DNA of 64,000 bases from Abditibacteriaceae bacterium (GCA_019239895.1 JAFAZH010000026.1:1-64000), one strand, 5' to 3'. Shown: positions 40,112 to 49,794, counted from the first letter of the stretch. Numbers and translations are program-made. The notes: generated by a model from the letters alone, not told the origin.

Positions 40112-43100
40112 ATGATGCGCCGTTCTTTTCTGCTCCCAGGAGCGATTTTGTCGCTCATCTCCAGTCTGCCAGCGTTGCCATCACTGGCTCAAACTAAGCC
40201 AAATACTCAAGTTCCCGCTGAAACCCGCTCGCAAGCTCACGCCATCGTGCAGCAGTTGTTGCGCGAAGGGAAAATCATTCGCTCCTCCGATGTCAAACGG
40301 GGAATGCGGGGGGTGGCGCGCAGTGTCTTTCAAGGCACCACCATTGAAGAGTTCCCGGTCGAAGTCTTAGGTGTGCTGTCCCGCGTGCAAGGTGGCGGCG
40401 ATATAGTGCTGATTAAGGTTTTAGGGGGCACAGTCGTTAAGCGCGAGAGCGGCATTATCGCGGGCATGAGTGGTTCACCCGTTTACATCAATGGCAAGAT
40501 GTTGGGCGCGATTGCCCTCGGTTGGGGCTTTCCCAAAGAACCCATTGGCGGCGTGACACCCATCACCGAAATGATTGAGACTTCCCTGCCCGACCCGACG
40601 CGCACCAAAGATGTCTCGCCTTCCGGCAAAACCTCACCCTCACCGGACGCGCCTAAGCAGAACAACACCCAGGCCACAGCTTTAGAATACCGTCCTACGA
40701 CCGCCTTACAGGTCGCTGGACATACTATCAAGCGCATGGTGGTGTCACGCGACCGCAATCGTTATGCGCTCTCTGGCTCGCCCGCAGCGGCCACCATGAC
40801 GATGCGGCCCGCTACCACACTTCTACAAATATCAGGTTTTCAGCAGTCGTCCTTACCGCGTTTGCGTCAAATGTTTGAGCCTTATGGTATCGAGCCAATT
40901 ATTGGGCCATCGTCGAAGAAGACGGGCGTTCACCCCTCATTCAAACCCGGCAGCGCGATTGGCGTGCAGTTGGTGTCGGGCGATATGGACGAAACAGCGG
41001 TAGGCACTATCACTTTTCGCTGGGGCCAGCGTATTCTGGCTTTTGGCCACCCCATGTTCGGCCAGGGTGCCGCTTCATTACCAATGGCCTCGGCTTATGT
41101 GCATGAAATTTTTCCATCCTATCAGCGCAGTTTTAAGCTAGCCTCGCCAGTGGATGTGATGGGTGCATTACAACAAGACACGCAATTCGCTATTGGCGGC
41201 ACGGTGGGCATGAAAGCCGATACCATTCCCATGACCGTAGCCTTGCACGACCCAGAGCGCCAGATCGAGCACACCTATCATGTGCAGGTTATGAAAGACC
41301 CCGTGCTGACCCCTCAACTGATTTCGGTGGTGGCTTCAGAAGCCATTGAAACCACGCTGGGCTTAACCTCCGATAAAATGGTGCGGGTGGGATTGAATAT
41401 AGACATTGATAACGCACCGCCGATTGTGCGCCAGAACTATCTTTATTCCAATAGTGTGGTTACGGGTGCGGCCTTGGCGGATTTAGGCCAAACCCTGGCG
41501 CTAACGCAAATGAATGAGTTCGCACGCGGCAGCATCCGTAAGGTTGATCTCGATGTCGCGGTGGAGCCGGTGCGCAAAACAGCGCGCATCAAGCAGATTT
41601 TCGCTAATCGCAACCGCGTTAAGGCTGGCGAGAGTGTGCAGGTTAATGTGGTGATGGAGCCAACTGATACGCCCGGCAAGACCGTGACCCGCACCTTCCA
41701 GTTTGCGGTGCCTGCCGATGCCGAGACGGGAGTCATGCGGGTGGGAGCCGCCACTGCCGCCGATTATTGGCCGTTAGAAGTTCGCGTTGGCGGCGCACCA
41801 CCACAACCTACCAACTTGCAGGAGCTTATCTCTGCCTGGAGCAAGGTCGGCGCATCCAATGAGTTGTTAGTGCAGGCTTCCACCGAGCGCACCTTTCTAA
41901 AAGTTGATCGGCAGAAAGTCTCTAACCCGGCTCCCTCGTGGCTCAAGTTGCTGCGCACTTCCAGTTCCACCAGCATTGGGGCTTATAACGAAATTGAGAC
42001 GCGCCAGGCAACGACAGATTATTCTCTCTTTGGCGCGCAGTTCCTTTCCATACCCATTGAAGGCATTCGCCATCCTGATAAAGTCACGCCACCAACCCCG
42101 GCTGCGGCGGCTGGCGATACCGCTACCACCCCGGCAACGCCACCTAAGACCGTTGAAATAAGCCCTTCTGATGACGGTGATGGCAACGATGGAGGAACTT
42201 CCACTACATCATTTGGTTCACCGCTCAATGGAGCCTTCTCGCCCGACCGGGATGGCCTCAATTATGAGCGCACTTTCCGCACCTCGCACTTTTTGACCCA
42301 ACTGAAAGAGTGGCAGCGTTTGGCGGCAGAATACGCCAGGACAAACCAGGTGGCAGTCCATCAGGCTGAACCAGAGCAAGTTATTCCGCGCAAAGAGAAG
42401 CCGGATAATCCTATTACGCCCTCTATTACGTCCGCTACCCCGTTGCCTACACCCGGCGCAGGCACCACACCAACGCCCGCGCCGACTCCCACCCCAACGC
42501 CCAATCCTAGCAGCAAGACCCTGGCCCGGCCAGCGCAGTCCTGGGTGCAGACAGGCACGGGCGATTTTCTGAGCGGCGACTTCCAGCAAACGTTCGCCAC
42601 CAACGAGGGTCTAATTCGCCTGGCTCCCACCACCAAACTGCTGGCGACAACCTCCGAACCTTTTGGATGGAGCATTACTTCCGATGGGCATGGCAACACC
42701 TATCTGGGGACGGGCAGCAAGGCCCGCATCATTCGCATCAATGCTAATGGAGAGCAATCCGTCTTCTATGAGGGGCCAGAAGTTGCGGTAACGGCTTTGA
42801 CCACTGATCCTGCTGGTAACGTGTACGCAGGCGTAACCCCGGCGGGACGGGTCTATAAGTTCTCGCCCGACGGCCAGCGTACCACCCTTTTCGATTCCGG
42901 CCAAACGTTTATCTGGGCGCTGGAATGGGACGCCTCCGGGCATCTGCTGATTGGCACGGGCGGCGATACCGGCAAAATCTATCATCAAACTGATGCTGGC
43001 ATTAAAGAATTAGCGCACCTACCGCAAAAGCATGTACGCGCGATTTCCGTGCGTGGCAATGACCTATACGTTGGCGCGGGCGATGAGGGCGTGCTGTATC

Positions 43101-44743
43101 GAGTAGATGCCACCACCGGCAATGCCACAGCACTGTACCAGGCGTCTGAGGGCACTGGCAAAGCCATTGTTGATACAGAGATTTTATCGGTCGCTGCCGC
43201 GCCCGACGGCGTCTATTTCGGCACATCTGGCGTAGGCACCATTTATCGCTGGACAAGTGAAGCGGGAGTTATTCCGCTGTATGCTTCACCCCAGCAATCC
43301 GTCTATGCCCTGCGTTACGTGGGCAAAGATGCCGCGTCCGGGCGCTTATATGCGGCCACTGGCGATCAAGGCATCGTCTATCAGATTCAGCCGGGCCATG
43401 ACGCTAATGATACCCGCGTGGCGCGCATCTTGGAGCCGACGCAATTACAGGCGCTCTCCCTGGCAGTTGAACCCGATTCAGGCCATCTGTTAGTTGGCAC
43501 TGGCAATAATGCCGCCGCTTTCCGCGTGGCCTTACAAGACACGACTACGGGCAGCTTTACGTCTTCGGTCTTCGATGCCAAAAACATCGTGCAATGGGGT
43601 GCATTGCGGATGATTGGCCAGGGGGCCGCAGTCGAAACGCGCACTGGCAACACGGTTGATCCCGATCCTTCCTGGAGCACCTGGAAGCCAGTGTCGGCCA
43701 ATGAAATCGGTGAGCTACAAGTCACCTCGCCCGCGGCCCGTTATCTCCAATATCGCGTGCATCTCAGTGGTTCTAATGTGGGCAGTTCAGCGGCCACTAC
43801 CCCTGATCAGGGGCCGAACGTATCCCGCGTGGAAGTAATCTATCGCACCAAGAACAGTCCGCCTTCGGTTGGTCTTATCTCTCCGCATGGCGGCGAATAC
43901 TGGAGCGGTAAAAAGAAAGTGAACTGGATTGGCAAAGACCCCGATAACGACCCTTTGCGTTATCATCTCTGGATTTCCGGCGATGACGGTAAAACCTGGC
44001 AAGCCGTAGATTTAGATGATGCCACTTCGACTTCAACCGATATTGACACTACCAAATGGCACGATGGAACTTATCGCCTCAAGGTCGACGCCAGTGATGC
44101 AGCCCGCAATCCTGAAGACCCGCAACGTGATGAGTCCATCAGCTTACCCATTATCATTGACAATACAGCGCCCAAAATCGCCTCAGCGAACCTCGTGCGC
44201 TCTCCCAACGCCAATGATGCGGTACGCCTGGAAGCCGTCGCCACCGATGCTCTCTCTCCCATAGCGGGCGCAGAGTGGCGTTTCGTAAGTGATGAGAAGA
44301 CGGATCCAGCCAAAACCACTACCTCCGATACCACTAAACCTACCGCAGCCAGCACTCCGGCCTTAGCGGGCACCTCAGCCTCCAAAAAGACAGATGGCCC
44401 GGACGCTAAGAGCAGCGAAAAGGCTAAACCAACGGCTACGGAGCCAAAAACCACGACTGTTGACAGTACCAAGACCTTGACCGACGCCAGCAGCACTGAC
44501 ACGGCCAAGGACACCAAGAAAGACAAAGATGACGAATGGCAGGCTGTGGCCGCTACGGACGGCATTTTCGACTCGCGGCGGGAATCCATCACGGCACTAT
44601 TGACTTTGCCCGTTGCCGCCACAACCACAGGCGCCACCAGTGACACTAAAGCGGGGGCAGCAACCGCACGTAAAGTCGAGCTGCGCGTGCATGATGCCGC
44701 AGGCAATACGGCGACTATGATTCTGCCCTGGCCTGCGTCTTAA
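40112..44743 (+). CDS. SpoIVB-type S55 peptidase fused to beta-propeller and Ig-like domains
   Basis: A 1543-aa exported protein (signal peptide to about residue 26). The N-terminal part is like the SpoIVB S55 serine peptidase. The nucleophile motif GMSGSPV has Ser120, and AFGHPMFGQG has His313. In Bacillus this peptidase signals across the forespore membranes, but here it is joined to other domains. A Pro/Thr-rich linker (TPTPAPTPTPTPNP) precedes a beta-propeller at about 817-1136, with repeats like GNTYLGTGSKARIIRINANG and DPAGNVYAGVTPAGRVYKF. An Ig-like domain (from about 1249) and a Thr/Lys/Ala-rich tail follow. It is probably a periplasmic or surface protease or sensor. Start ATG 40112 (preceded by CCGGTAGGAG). 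Confidence 0.85.
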   Translation: MMRRSFLLPGAILSLISSLPALPSLAQTKPNTQVPAETRSQAHAIVQQLLREGKIIRSSDVKRGMRGVARSVFQGTTIEEFPVEVLGVLSRVQGGGDIVLIKVLGGTVVKRESGIIAGMSGSPVYINGKMLGAIALGWGFPKEPIGGVTPITEMIETSLPDPTRTKDVSPSGKTSPSPDAPKQNNTQATALEYRPTTALQVAGHTIKRMVVSRDRNRYALSGSPAAATMTMRPATTLLQISGFQQSSLPRLRQMFEPYGIEPIIGPSSKKTGVHPSFKPGSAIGVQLVSGDMDETAVGTITFRWGQRILAFGHPMFGQGAASLPMASAYVHEIFPSYQRSFKLASPVDVMGALQQDTQFAIGGTVGMKADTIPMTVALHDPERQIEHTYHVQVMKDPVLTPQLISVVASEAIETTLGLTSDKMVRVGLNIDIDNAPPIVRQNYLYSNSVVTGAALADLGQTLALTQMNEFARGSIRKVDLDVAVEPVRKTARIKQIFANRNRVKAGESVQVNVVMEPTDTPGKTVTRTFQFAVPADAETGVMRVGAATAADYWPLEVRVGGAPPQPTNLQELISAWSKVGASNELLVQASTERTFLKVDRQKVSNPAPSWLKLLRTSSSTSIGAYNEIETRQATTDYSLFGAQFLSIPIEGIRHPDKVTPPTPAAAAGDTATTPATPPKTVEISPSDDGDGNDGGTSTTSFGSPLNGAFSPDRDGLNYERTFRTSHFLTQLKEWQRLAAEYARTNQVAVHQAEPEQVIPRKEKPDNPITPSITSATPLPTPGAGTTPTPAPTPTPTPNPSSKTLARPAQSWVQTGTGDFLSGDFQQTFATNEGLIRLAPTTKLLATTSEPFGWSITSDGHGNTYLGTGSKARIIRINANGEQSVFYEGPEVAVTALTTDPAGNVYAGVTPAGRVYKFSPDGQRTTLFDSGQTFIWALEWDASGHLLIGTGGDTGKIYHQTDAGIKELAHLPQKHVRAISVRGNDLYVGAGDEGVLYRVDATTGNATALYQASEGTGKAIVDTEILSVAAAPDGVYFGTSGVGTIYRWTSEAGVIPLYASPQQSVYALRYVGKDAASGRLYAATGDQGIVYQIQPGHDANDTRVARILEPTQLQALSLAVEPDSGHLLVGTGNNAAAFRVALQDTTTGSFTSSVFDAKNIVQWGALRMIGQGAAVETRTGNTVDPDPSWSTWKPVSANEIGELQVTSPAARYLQYRVHLSGSNVGSSAATTPDQGPNVSRVEVIYRTKNSPPSVGLISPHGGEYWSGKKKVNWIGKDPDNDPLRYHLWISGDDGKTWQAVDLDDATSTSTDIDTTKWHDGTYRLKVDASDAARNPEDPQRDESISLPIIIDNTAPKIASANLVRSPNANDAVRLEAVATDALSPIAGAEWRFVSDEKTDPAKTTTSDTTKPTAASTPALAGTSASKKTDGPDAKSSEKAKPTATEPKTTTVDSTKTLTDASSTDTAKDTKKDKDDEWQAVAATDGIFDSRRESITALLTLPVAATTTGATSDTKAGAATARKVELRVHDAAGNTATMILPWPAS

Positions 44744-44784
44744 TCTAACCCGTCCTGTTGCGGCTTTGAGTCCCTTTCAACCAG

Positions 44785-44826
44785 AAGTGCAGCAAAGTCA
44801 ATGACTTTGCTGCACTTTTCTTTTGT
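44785..44826 (+). terminator. Terminator of the S55 protein gene
   Basis: A perfect 16-bp stem (44785-44800 with 44802-44817, AAGTGCAGCAAAGTCA) ends in TTCTTTTG. Confidence 0.88.
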
Positions 44827-44861
44827 TCATCCCAAGATAGGCTCTTCACTCACTGCCAAAT

Positions 44862-44890
44862 TTGACAAAAAGGCTTTAAAGACATATAAT
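44862..44890 (+). promoter_or_regulatory. Consensus sigma-70-type promoter
   Basis: TTGACA (44862-44867), 17-nt spacer, TATAAT (44885-44890): a perfect match to the housekeeping consensus. Transcription would begin near 44897, about 380 nt before the GTG at 45278. Confidence 0.9.
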
Positions 44891-44896
44891 GTTTCC

Positions 44897-45277
44897 ACGA
44901 TGTTATGAGGATGTTGCGGTGGGGTAAACGGCAGGTTATGTTGAGCCTCGCGGATGGCCTAAACACGCGGTAGAGATGGTGTTAAGGTGCATTACAACGC
45001 AACACTTGAGAGGAAGTAAAGAAGCTATCTATCCAGGAGGTTAGAGGCGGAACTTCTACTCACGGATAACGCGACAACGTAAAGTAGTTGGCTAGCGCCA
45101 CAACACAGGAAACATGGACACTGGGTTAAACGGCGACAGTAAGATTGCTCAATGTTGCTTCGATGATTATGCGTGTGGCTGAATTCGGCATCAACTACTG
45201 GCTTGGCTTTGCGCAACCTTTTCGTGCAGTCCATCACACTCCTCATTGCACAACATGCTTGAAAAGGAGACGTAAAA
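44897..45277 (+). other. Long 5' leader, possible structured RNA
   Basis: The 380-nt leader contains no convincing reading frame. It shows a repeated word (GGGGTAAACGGC at about 44920 and GGGTTAAACGGC at about 45123) and several G-rich and purine-rich segments such as GCGGTAGAGATGG. It may fold and regulate the barrel gene. No known RNA family is recognised. Confidence 0.45.
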
Positions 45278-46072
45278 GTGAAAAAGTCTATGCAAGCCGC
45301 TTTAGCGGCGACCCTGGTTGTTGGTCTGGCTGGCAGCGCCCATGCCGACCTCAACCTGCAAGGTGAAGTCGGATTGCCGCTCAACCCGACGGCCCAGATT
45401 CCCGACCAAGGTGGCGCTCGTGTCCAGGGCAACTACTACGACATGAAGGCCCCGGGTGCCAGCATCAAGTACTATGGTCTGGATGCTGCCGGAGGCGTTG
45501 GCCAGAACATCGAGATCAGCGGTGGCGTCAACAAGTTAAGCGCCCCCAACGCTCTGGGTATTGACCGGACTGGTATCTCTGTTGGTGCCAAGTACCTCTT
45601 TACCCGCGAGACCGACCCCGCCAACGTCCGTATTGCCGCTGGTATTGGTTATAACCGTGCGTTGCTCAGCAACGTTCACGGCTATATCGTGGCCTCGAAG
45701 TATTTAGGCACCGTTACCACCGGTCGTGCCCCCGTCATCGGGCACCTCGGTGTGCGTTACGACCGTTTCACCGTCCCCGGTGGCGGCCCTCGCTCGAATA
45801 AGGCTTCCGTTTATGCGGGTGCTGAAGTTCCCGTCACCAGAGACGGCGCTTTCCAGCTTGTCGGCGAGATTCAGAGCAAGAATAACAACTTCGGTGGCGG
45901 TAAGACCCCCTACTCGGCAGCCGTGCGCTTCCGTCCGGTAGGCCAGGGCTTCTCGGCCAGCCTGGGTATTCAGCGTCAGGGTCTCATCAACACTGGCGGC
46001 AAGTTCTTCGTGCAGATCGGCTCCACGTTCGGAACACGCGGCGGTGCCACTGCGGGAACAACCACCCAGTAA
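45278..46072 (+). CDS. Outer-membrane beta-barrel-like protein
   Basis: A 264-aa protein with signal peptide (MKKSMQAALAATLVVGLAGS, cleavage near AHA-D at about residue 24). The mature part alternates short amphipathic strands with Gly/Asn turns (GISVGAKYLFTR; ASVYAGAEVPVTRDG; AFQLVGEIQSKNNNFGG). It ends in a strand finishing GKFFVQIGSTFG and a Gly/Thr tail, as in outer-membrane porins. Start is GTG, with AAGGAGA 9 nt upstream. A consensus promoter, long leader and perfect terminator suggest strong, regulated expression. The function (pore or structural) is inferred. Confidence 0.8.
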   Translation: MKKSMQAALAATLVVGLAGSAHADLNLQGEVGLPLNPTAQIPDQGGARVQGNYYDMKAPGASIKYYGLDAAGGVGQNIEISGGVNKLSAPNALGIDRTGISVGAKYLFTRETDPANVRIAAGIGYNRALLSNVHGYIVASKYLGTVTTGRAPVIGHLGVRYDRFTVPGGGPRSNKASVYAGAEVPVTRDGAFQLVGEIQSKNNNFGGGKTPYSAAVRFRPVGQGFSASLGIQRQGLINTGGKFFVQIGSTFGTRGGATAGTTTQ

Positions 46073-46090
46073 ATTCACAGTTCGTTCAAC

Positions 46091-46130
46091 AAAAGCAGCG
46101 CACCGAATTCGGTGCGCTGCTTTTGTTTGT
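46091..46130 (+). terminator. Terminator of the barrel protein gene
   Basis: A 34-nt perfect palindrome (46091-46124), arms AAAAGCAGCGCACCGAA, then TTTTGTTTG. Confidence 0.92.
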
Positions 46131-46205
46131 GCCGGGCCTGTAAAAGACCGGGGCACCCTTTGGGTCGGGAAGGCTAAAGCCGACCGCCCTCCCGGACGGG
46201 CTACT
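46131..46205. repeat. Left half of a split family D element
   Basis: The outer 19 bp GCCGGGCCTGTAAAAGACC (46131-46149) recur inverted at 48657-48675. AGGCTAAAGCCGACCG and the dyad CCCTCCCGGACGGG follow as in the left half of the intact element at 14904. The right half is missing here; the gene region 46206-48615 lies where the centre would be. Confidence 0.82.
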
Positions 46206-46451
46206 GTATAGTGGGTCAGTTTGAATCGAGTAGTCTTCTCATTGAATACACGCCTTGTGAAAAACACCACGCGGCGCAGATTGTTGATGCAACGGCTCTG
46301 GGCGCGGACGTTCATTGGACTCGCCTGCTCAAAATATAATTGGCATATATGGGAATCGAGCTTGTTCACTTTTGGGGAGAACCCATCAAGTAAAACGCGG
46401 ATGTATGCTATACTTGGCACATCTTGATAGTATCAAAGAGGCAGATAGCCC

Positions 46452-48446
46452 GTGCCAAACCGCAGAGAATTCCTAAGGTTGAGTATCGGCGCAGCTTGGA
46501 TGGCGCAGGCTCCCCCTCTCGACTTTGCTGACGCTCCGCAGCACATACATCCAAATCTGAAACGTTGGTGGCCGCGCTTTCCATTGGCACAAGAGATATG
46601 GGTTCTCCCCTTCGCTGCCGATGCAGAAGAAGGGATGATTCTGGAAACAGCGGCAGGTCTGGCAGGACGAGCCGCTCTGCACGGTGACTGGCGCACTCTC
46701 ATTTACGAGCATGTGGACAATGAAGGCTACCAACGCGCTTTCAATGCCTACTGCCAAGCGCACTCGCCGCGCCTGCTATCGCTGACACTCGATGAGATGG
46801 TGGACAGACTGCACCGGGCCAGGATCGTGCGCGGCTATCTGCTCTACCGTTATGAAACGTCCCCACGCGCCCTCAATACTCTCGGCACGCTGGAGCAAAG
46901 CGCCAAGCTGGACGAAAGCGCCAATGTCGCCACTTCGCTGGCCGCTTCACAAAGTGGTCTGGTCGTATCCGAGCGGCTAGCCCAGCGCCTGGAACGGCTT
47001 GGCCTGAAATGCCTGCGTGACGTGCGGGAAGTCACCGAGGCGGCTTGTTGGCAGCAGGAAAGCCGCCATTTTTCACGCCAAGTGCTGGGGACATGCGACC
47101 CAAAAGCGCGTCACGTTCGCTCGTTGATGATCGCGTTGGATGCCTTTGTGTGTAGCGGGCGCGGCGATGTCTATCACCAAGCCCTGGCGCGCTGTCAGCC
47201 CGATGCACCCATTCTAGGGTGGGGCTGCGGAGCCGAAGACGCGCAGACCATCCCCTCGTCGCGTTTCGGGCTGTTCCAGACAGCCACCAACTGGTGCCAC
47301 AATCTACCTGTCTTTGCGGGGGAAAGCGTTAGCACTCCTATTCCTACGTCACAACTGCGTACTCCCACGGCTTGCCGCTGGGCTGATCTGGACTGGGGCG
47401 ATGGCTACCATTATGCGACTTTCGTGATGAGCGACGGCGATAATGTGCAGTGGGTCATGGGCAATTTCTTTAGCGGCAGCGAAGGCCGCTATTACTATGG
47501 TGATCCGCAACGGGGGCACATTCCGCTGGGCTGGGGGATTCCCGGCCCATCACTCTTGCAGCTTGCGCCGCGCACACTGCAAGAGATTTTTACCCGGGCT
47601 ACACCTAACGACGATTTCATCTTCTACAACGGAGGAGGCTACTTCTACCCCGATCTTTATGGCAAAGAGCCGGGCCATACGGAGGCACTGGCTGTTCATG
47701 CGCAGCGGTTGCGCGGCTCTATGGAACAGGCCGGAGTGCGCACTCTGGCATTCAACTTCCAGCAATGGGATTCGCCCGCCGCCTTGGCCGCGTGCGCGAC
47801 AATAGCCACCCACCTGCCGGAATTGGCGGGCATTCTGGCGTTTCAGTATGACTCCTACTCAGCCGGCAACGGTGCCATCCGCTGGGTTCCTGGACACGCT
47901 GGCGAGGAGATTCCGGTCGCCTCCTGCCGCCTTTGCATTTGGGCGCAAACAGGGCGCGAACGCGAGACGACCCCGGCGGGCGTGGCGGCCTGGCTGAACA
48001 CAATGCCCGTGCTGGGCGAAGCCGCCACTTCCGAGAACTTCTCGTGGGTAATCGCACATGCCTGGTCCCGCTTCCGTGAGGCCGAAGTGGGAGCGCCGCT
48101 CCTGGCGGAAGAGAGCGGAGTGCCACAGGATAGGGACACGCCCGGCAGCACGCGCGGTTACACACCGGTTCTGTGGGCCGTGCAGCGACTCGCCCCTCAC
48201 GTCAAGGTGATCACGCCCCAGGAGTGGCTCTTACGGATACGGCTGCGCCTCCGTCCCCAAGCAACTCTAACATCCTGGTCACGCGAGACCGAGATGAGGC
48301 TACACCATTATCCCAACCTGACCAAGTCGCATAGTCTGCTGGCCAAAGCCAAAACGCTACTGCCACAAACAGGCAACAGCGTGATCGCCCGACAGTGTTT
48401 TGAACAGTTAAAGGAAGCTTACCTTCAGCTCCCGCCTCATAGGTAA
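46452..48446 (+). CDS. GxGYxYP family protein (putative glycosidase-like)
   Basis: The 664-aa protein starts at GTG 46452 with MPNRREFLRLSIGAAWMAQA, a Tat-type N-terminus (RR, hydrophobic stretch). The family block TFVMSDGDNVQWVMGNFFSG near residue 325 leads to YNGGGYFYPDLYG, the GxGYxYP signature. The family (PF14323) contains proteins of unproven carbohydrate-related activity; the alpha-beta fold is reminiscent of glycosidase barrels. The gene is enclosed by the two halves of a palindromic element (46131-46205 and 48616-48675), 2.5 kb overall. It may have been carried there as a unit. Confidence 0.85.
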   Translation: MPNRREFLRLSIGAAWMAQAPPLDFADAPQHIHPNLKRWWPRFPLAQEIWVLPFAADAEEGMILETAAGLAGRAALHGDWRTLIYEHVDNEGYQRAFNAYCQAHSPRLLSLTLDEMVDRLHRARIVRGYLLYRYETSPRALNTLGTLEQSAKLDESANVATSLAASQSGLVVSERLAQRLERLGLKCLRDVREVTEAACWQQESRHFSRQVLGTCDPKARHVRSLMIALDAFVCSGRGDVYHQALARCQPDAPILGWGCGAEDAQTIPSSRFGLFQTATNWCHNLPVFAGESVSTPIPTSQLRTPTACRWADLDWGDGYHYATFVMSDGDNVQWVMGNFFSGSEGRYYYGDPQRGHIPLGWGIPGPSLLQLAPRTLQEIFTRATPNDDFIFYNGGGYFYPDLYGKEPGHTEALAVHAQRLRGSMEQAGVRTLAFNFQQWDSPAALAACATIATHLPELAGILAFQYDSYSAGNGAIRWVPGHAGEEIPVASCRLCIWAQTGRERETTPAGVAAWLNTMPVLGEAATSENFSWVIAHAWSRFREAEVGAPLLAEESGVPQDRDTPGSTRGYTPVLWAVQRLAPHVKVITPQEWLLRIRLRLRPQATLTSWSRETEMRLHHYPNLTKSHSLLAKAKTLLPQTGNSVIARQCFEQLKEAYLQLPPHR

Positions 48447-48615
48447 AGTGATCTGTCGGTAGCATTCCAGTCGCCACTTTCATAACACTCTCCCACCATC
48501 AGCAACCTATGCATGGTCTTCTATGCAAGATTGGCTTTTGTCCAGTTTCACCAAACGCATATTAAGCCGAATTCAAATTAATCCACTACCGGATACGGAT
48601 TAAAACGTTATCGTT

Positions 48616-48675
48616 GTGGCGTCCAACGGACGCTTGGCCGAACGGCCTTTCCCCTGGGTCTTTTACAGGCCCGGC
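48616..48675. repeat. Right half of a split family D element
   Basis: GTGGCGTCCAACGGACGCTT matches the right inner part of the intact element at 14904, and the outer 19 bp (48657-48675) are the perfect inverse of 46131-46149. A possible TATAAT lies at 48711-48716, just after the half, but the -35 is weak. Apart from these, the 304-nt gap to the next gene shows nothing. Confidence 0.82.
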
Positions 48676-48750
48676 TCAAGTCTAGGTGGTTCTCACAGCA
48701 AAGGCATTGCTATAATGAGGTTCAATCCAAACAGCGAAGGAAAATGTGCT

Positions 48751-49794
48751 ATGCCGCAGTGGAGCAATAAAGGCGATTTTAAGTTTTCGGCGGGGCCGTG
48801 GAATATGCATCCAGGAGCCGACCCGTTTGGGCCACCCGTGCGACCAGAACGCTCAATGGTTGAGAAGTTCAAAATCCTGAAAGACCTCGGCTTCGACTAC
48901 ATCCAATTTCATGATGATGACGCCGTGCCCGATGAAGCCAGCGTTGGGGAGCGAGAAAGTATCGCGGGAAAAATGAAAACGCTATTGGACGATCACGGTC
49001 TCCAGGCCGAATTTGTTGCGCCGCGTTTGTGGGAAGATGCGCGCGGCATTGATGGGCCAGTGACCAGCAATGATCCGGCGGTGCGGCAGTGGGCTATAGA
49101 ACGGGGCAAACGCGCGGTGGATGTGGCGCATTTATTGGGCACAAATAGAATTGTCTGGTGGCCTGCCCGCGAAGGCACCTATATTCGGGAAAGCAAAGAT
49201 GCCATAGCCTCATTTGAATACATGCTGGACTGGGCCAACGCCCTGCTCGAATATGACCCCAACATTAGAATCCTGGGTGAAATGAAACCCAATGAACCGA
49301 TGGATTTAATGTATTTACCCTCGACTGGACACTGGTTGGCCCTGGCTTATAAGACCAAAGACCCCTCCCGTGTCGGGGCACTCATTGAATCAGCGCACAG
49401 CATTCTCCTCGGGCTTGATCCCTCCGATGAATTCGCTTACGCGGCTTTTCATAACAAGCTGTGGGGTGTCCATCTCAACGACCAAAATGGCTTGAAATAT
49501 GACCAGGATAAAGCCTTTGGCGCCGTTGACCTTCGCCGCGCTTTTAATCAAGTGGATGTCCTGGTGCGCCACGGTTACGGGCAAAATGGAGAAGTGGTTG
49601 GCTTGGATGTCAAAGCGATGCGCACGCAACCCGCGGAGATTTCTTATTTGCACCTGAAACATTCTAAAGAGGTCTTTCTCGACTTGATGGAGCTTTGTCA
49701 CCGCATAGACCGCAACGAGTGGCAGCAATACGTGACCGCCCGCGATTATGAAAGCTTAGAGCGGTTTATCCTGCGCAATCTCATGGGCAAGTAA
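48751..49794 (+). CDS. Xylose isomerase-like TIM-barrel protein
   Basis: A 347-aa xylose-isomerase-type barrel. FDYIQFHDDDAVPDEAS carries the conserved acid-rich loop, VWWPAREGTY the segment before the metal site, and RILGEMKPNEPMDLMYLPSTGH contains the metal-binding Glu and His. WGVHLNDQNGLKYDQDKAFG has the metal-binding Asp/His cluster. The product likely isomerises an aldose (xylose or rhamnose kind) in the cytoplasm. I chose ATG 48751 because GAAGGA precedes it. A longer frame to 48616 is open but its extra codons come from the palindromic half-element. A sugar oxidoreductase gene follows at 50100, separated by another repeat. Confidence 0.85.
   Translation: MPQWSNKGDFKFSAGPWNMHPGADPFGPPVRPERSMVEKFKILKDLGFDYIQFHDDDAVPDEASVGERESIAGKMKTLLDDHGLQAEFVAPRLWEDARGIDGPVTSNDPAVRQWAIERGKRAVDVAHLLGTNRIVWWPAREGTYIRESKDAIASFEYMLDWANALLEYDPNIRILGEMKPNEPMDLMYLPSTGHWLALAYKTKDPSRVGALIESAHSILLGLDPSDEFAYAAFHNKLWGVHLNDQNGLKYDQDKAFGAVDLRRAFNQVDVLVRHGYGQNGEVVGLDVKAMRTQPAEISYLHLKHSKEVFLDLMELCHRIDRNEWQQYVTARDYESLERFILRNLMGK

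Noticed and set aside
45145-45366. 73-residue frame in the leader of the barrel gene
   Set aside because: It overlaps the start of the real gene in another frame and has no ribosome binding site; more likely the region is untranslated.
48616-48750. N-terminal extension of the xylose-isomerase-like protein
   Set aside because: The extra codons are read from the right half of a palindromic repeat, and a ribosome binding site supports the ATG at 48751.
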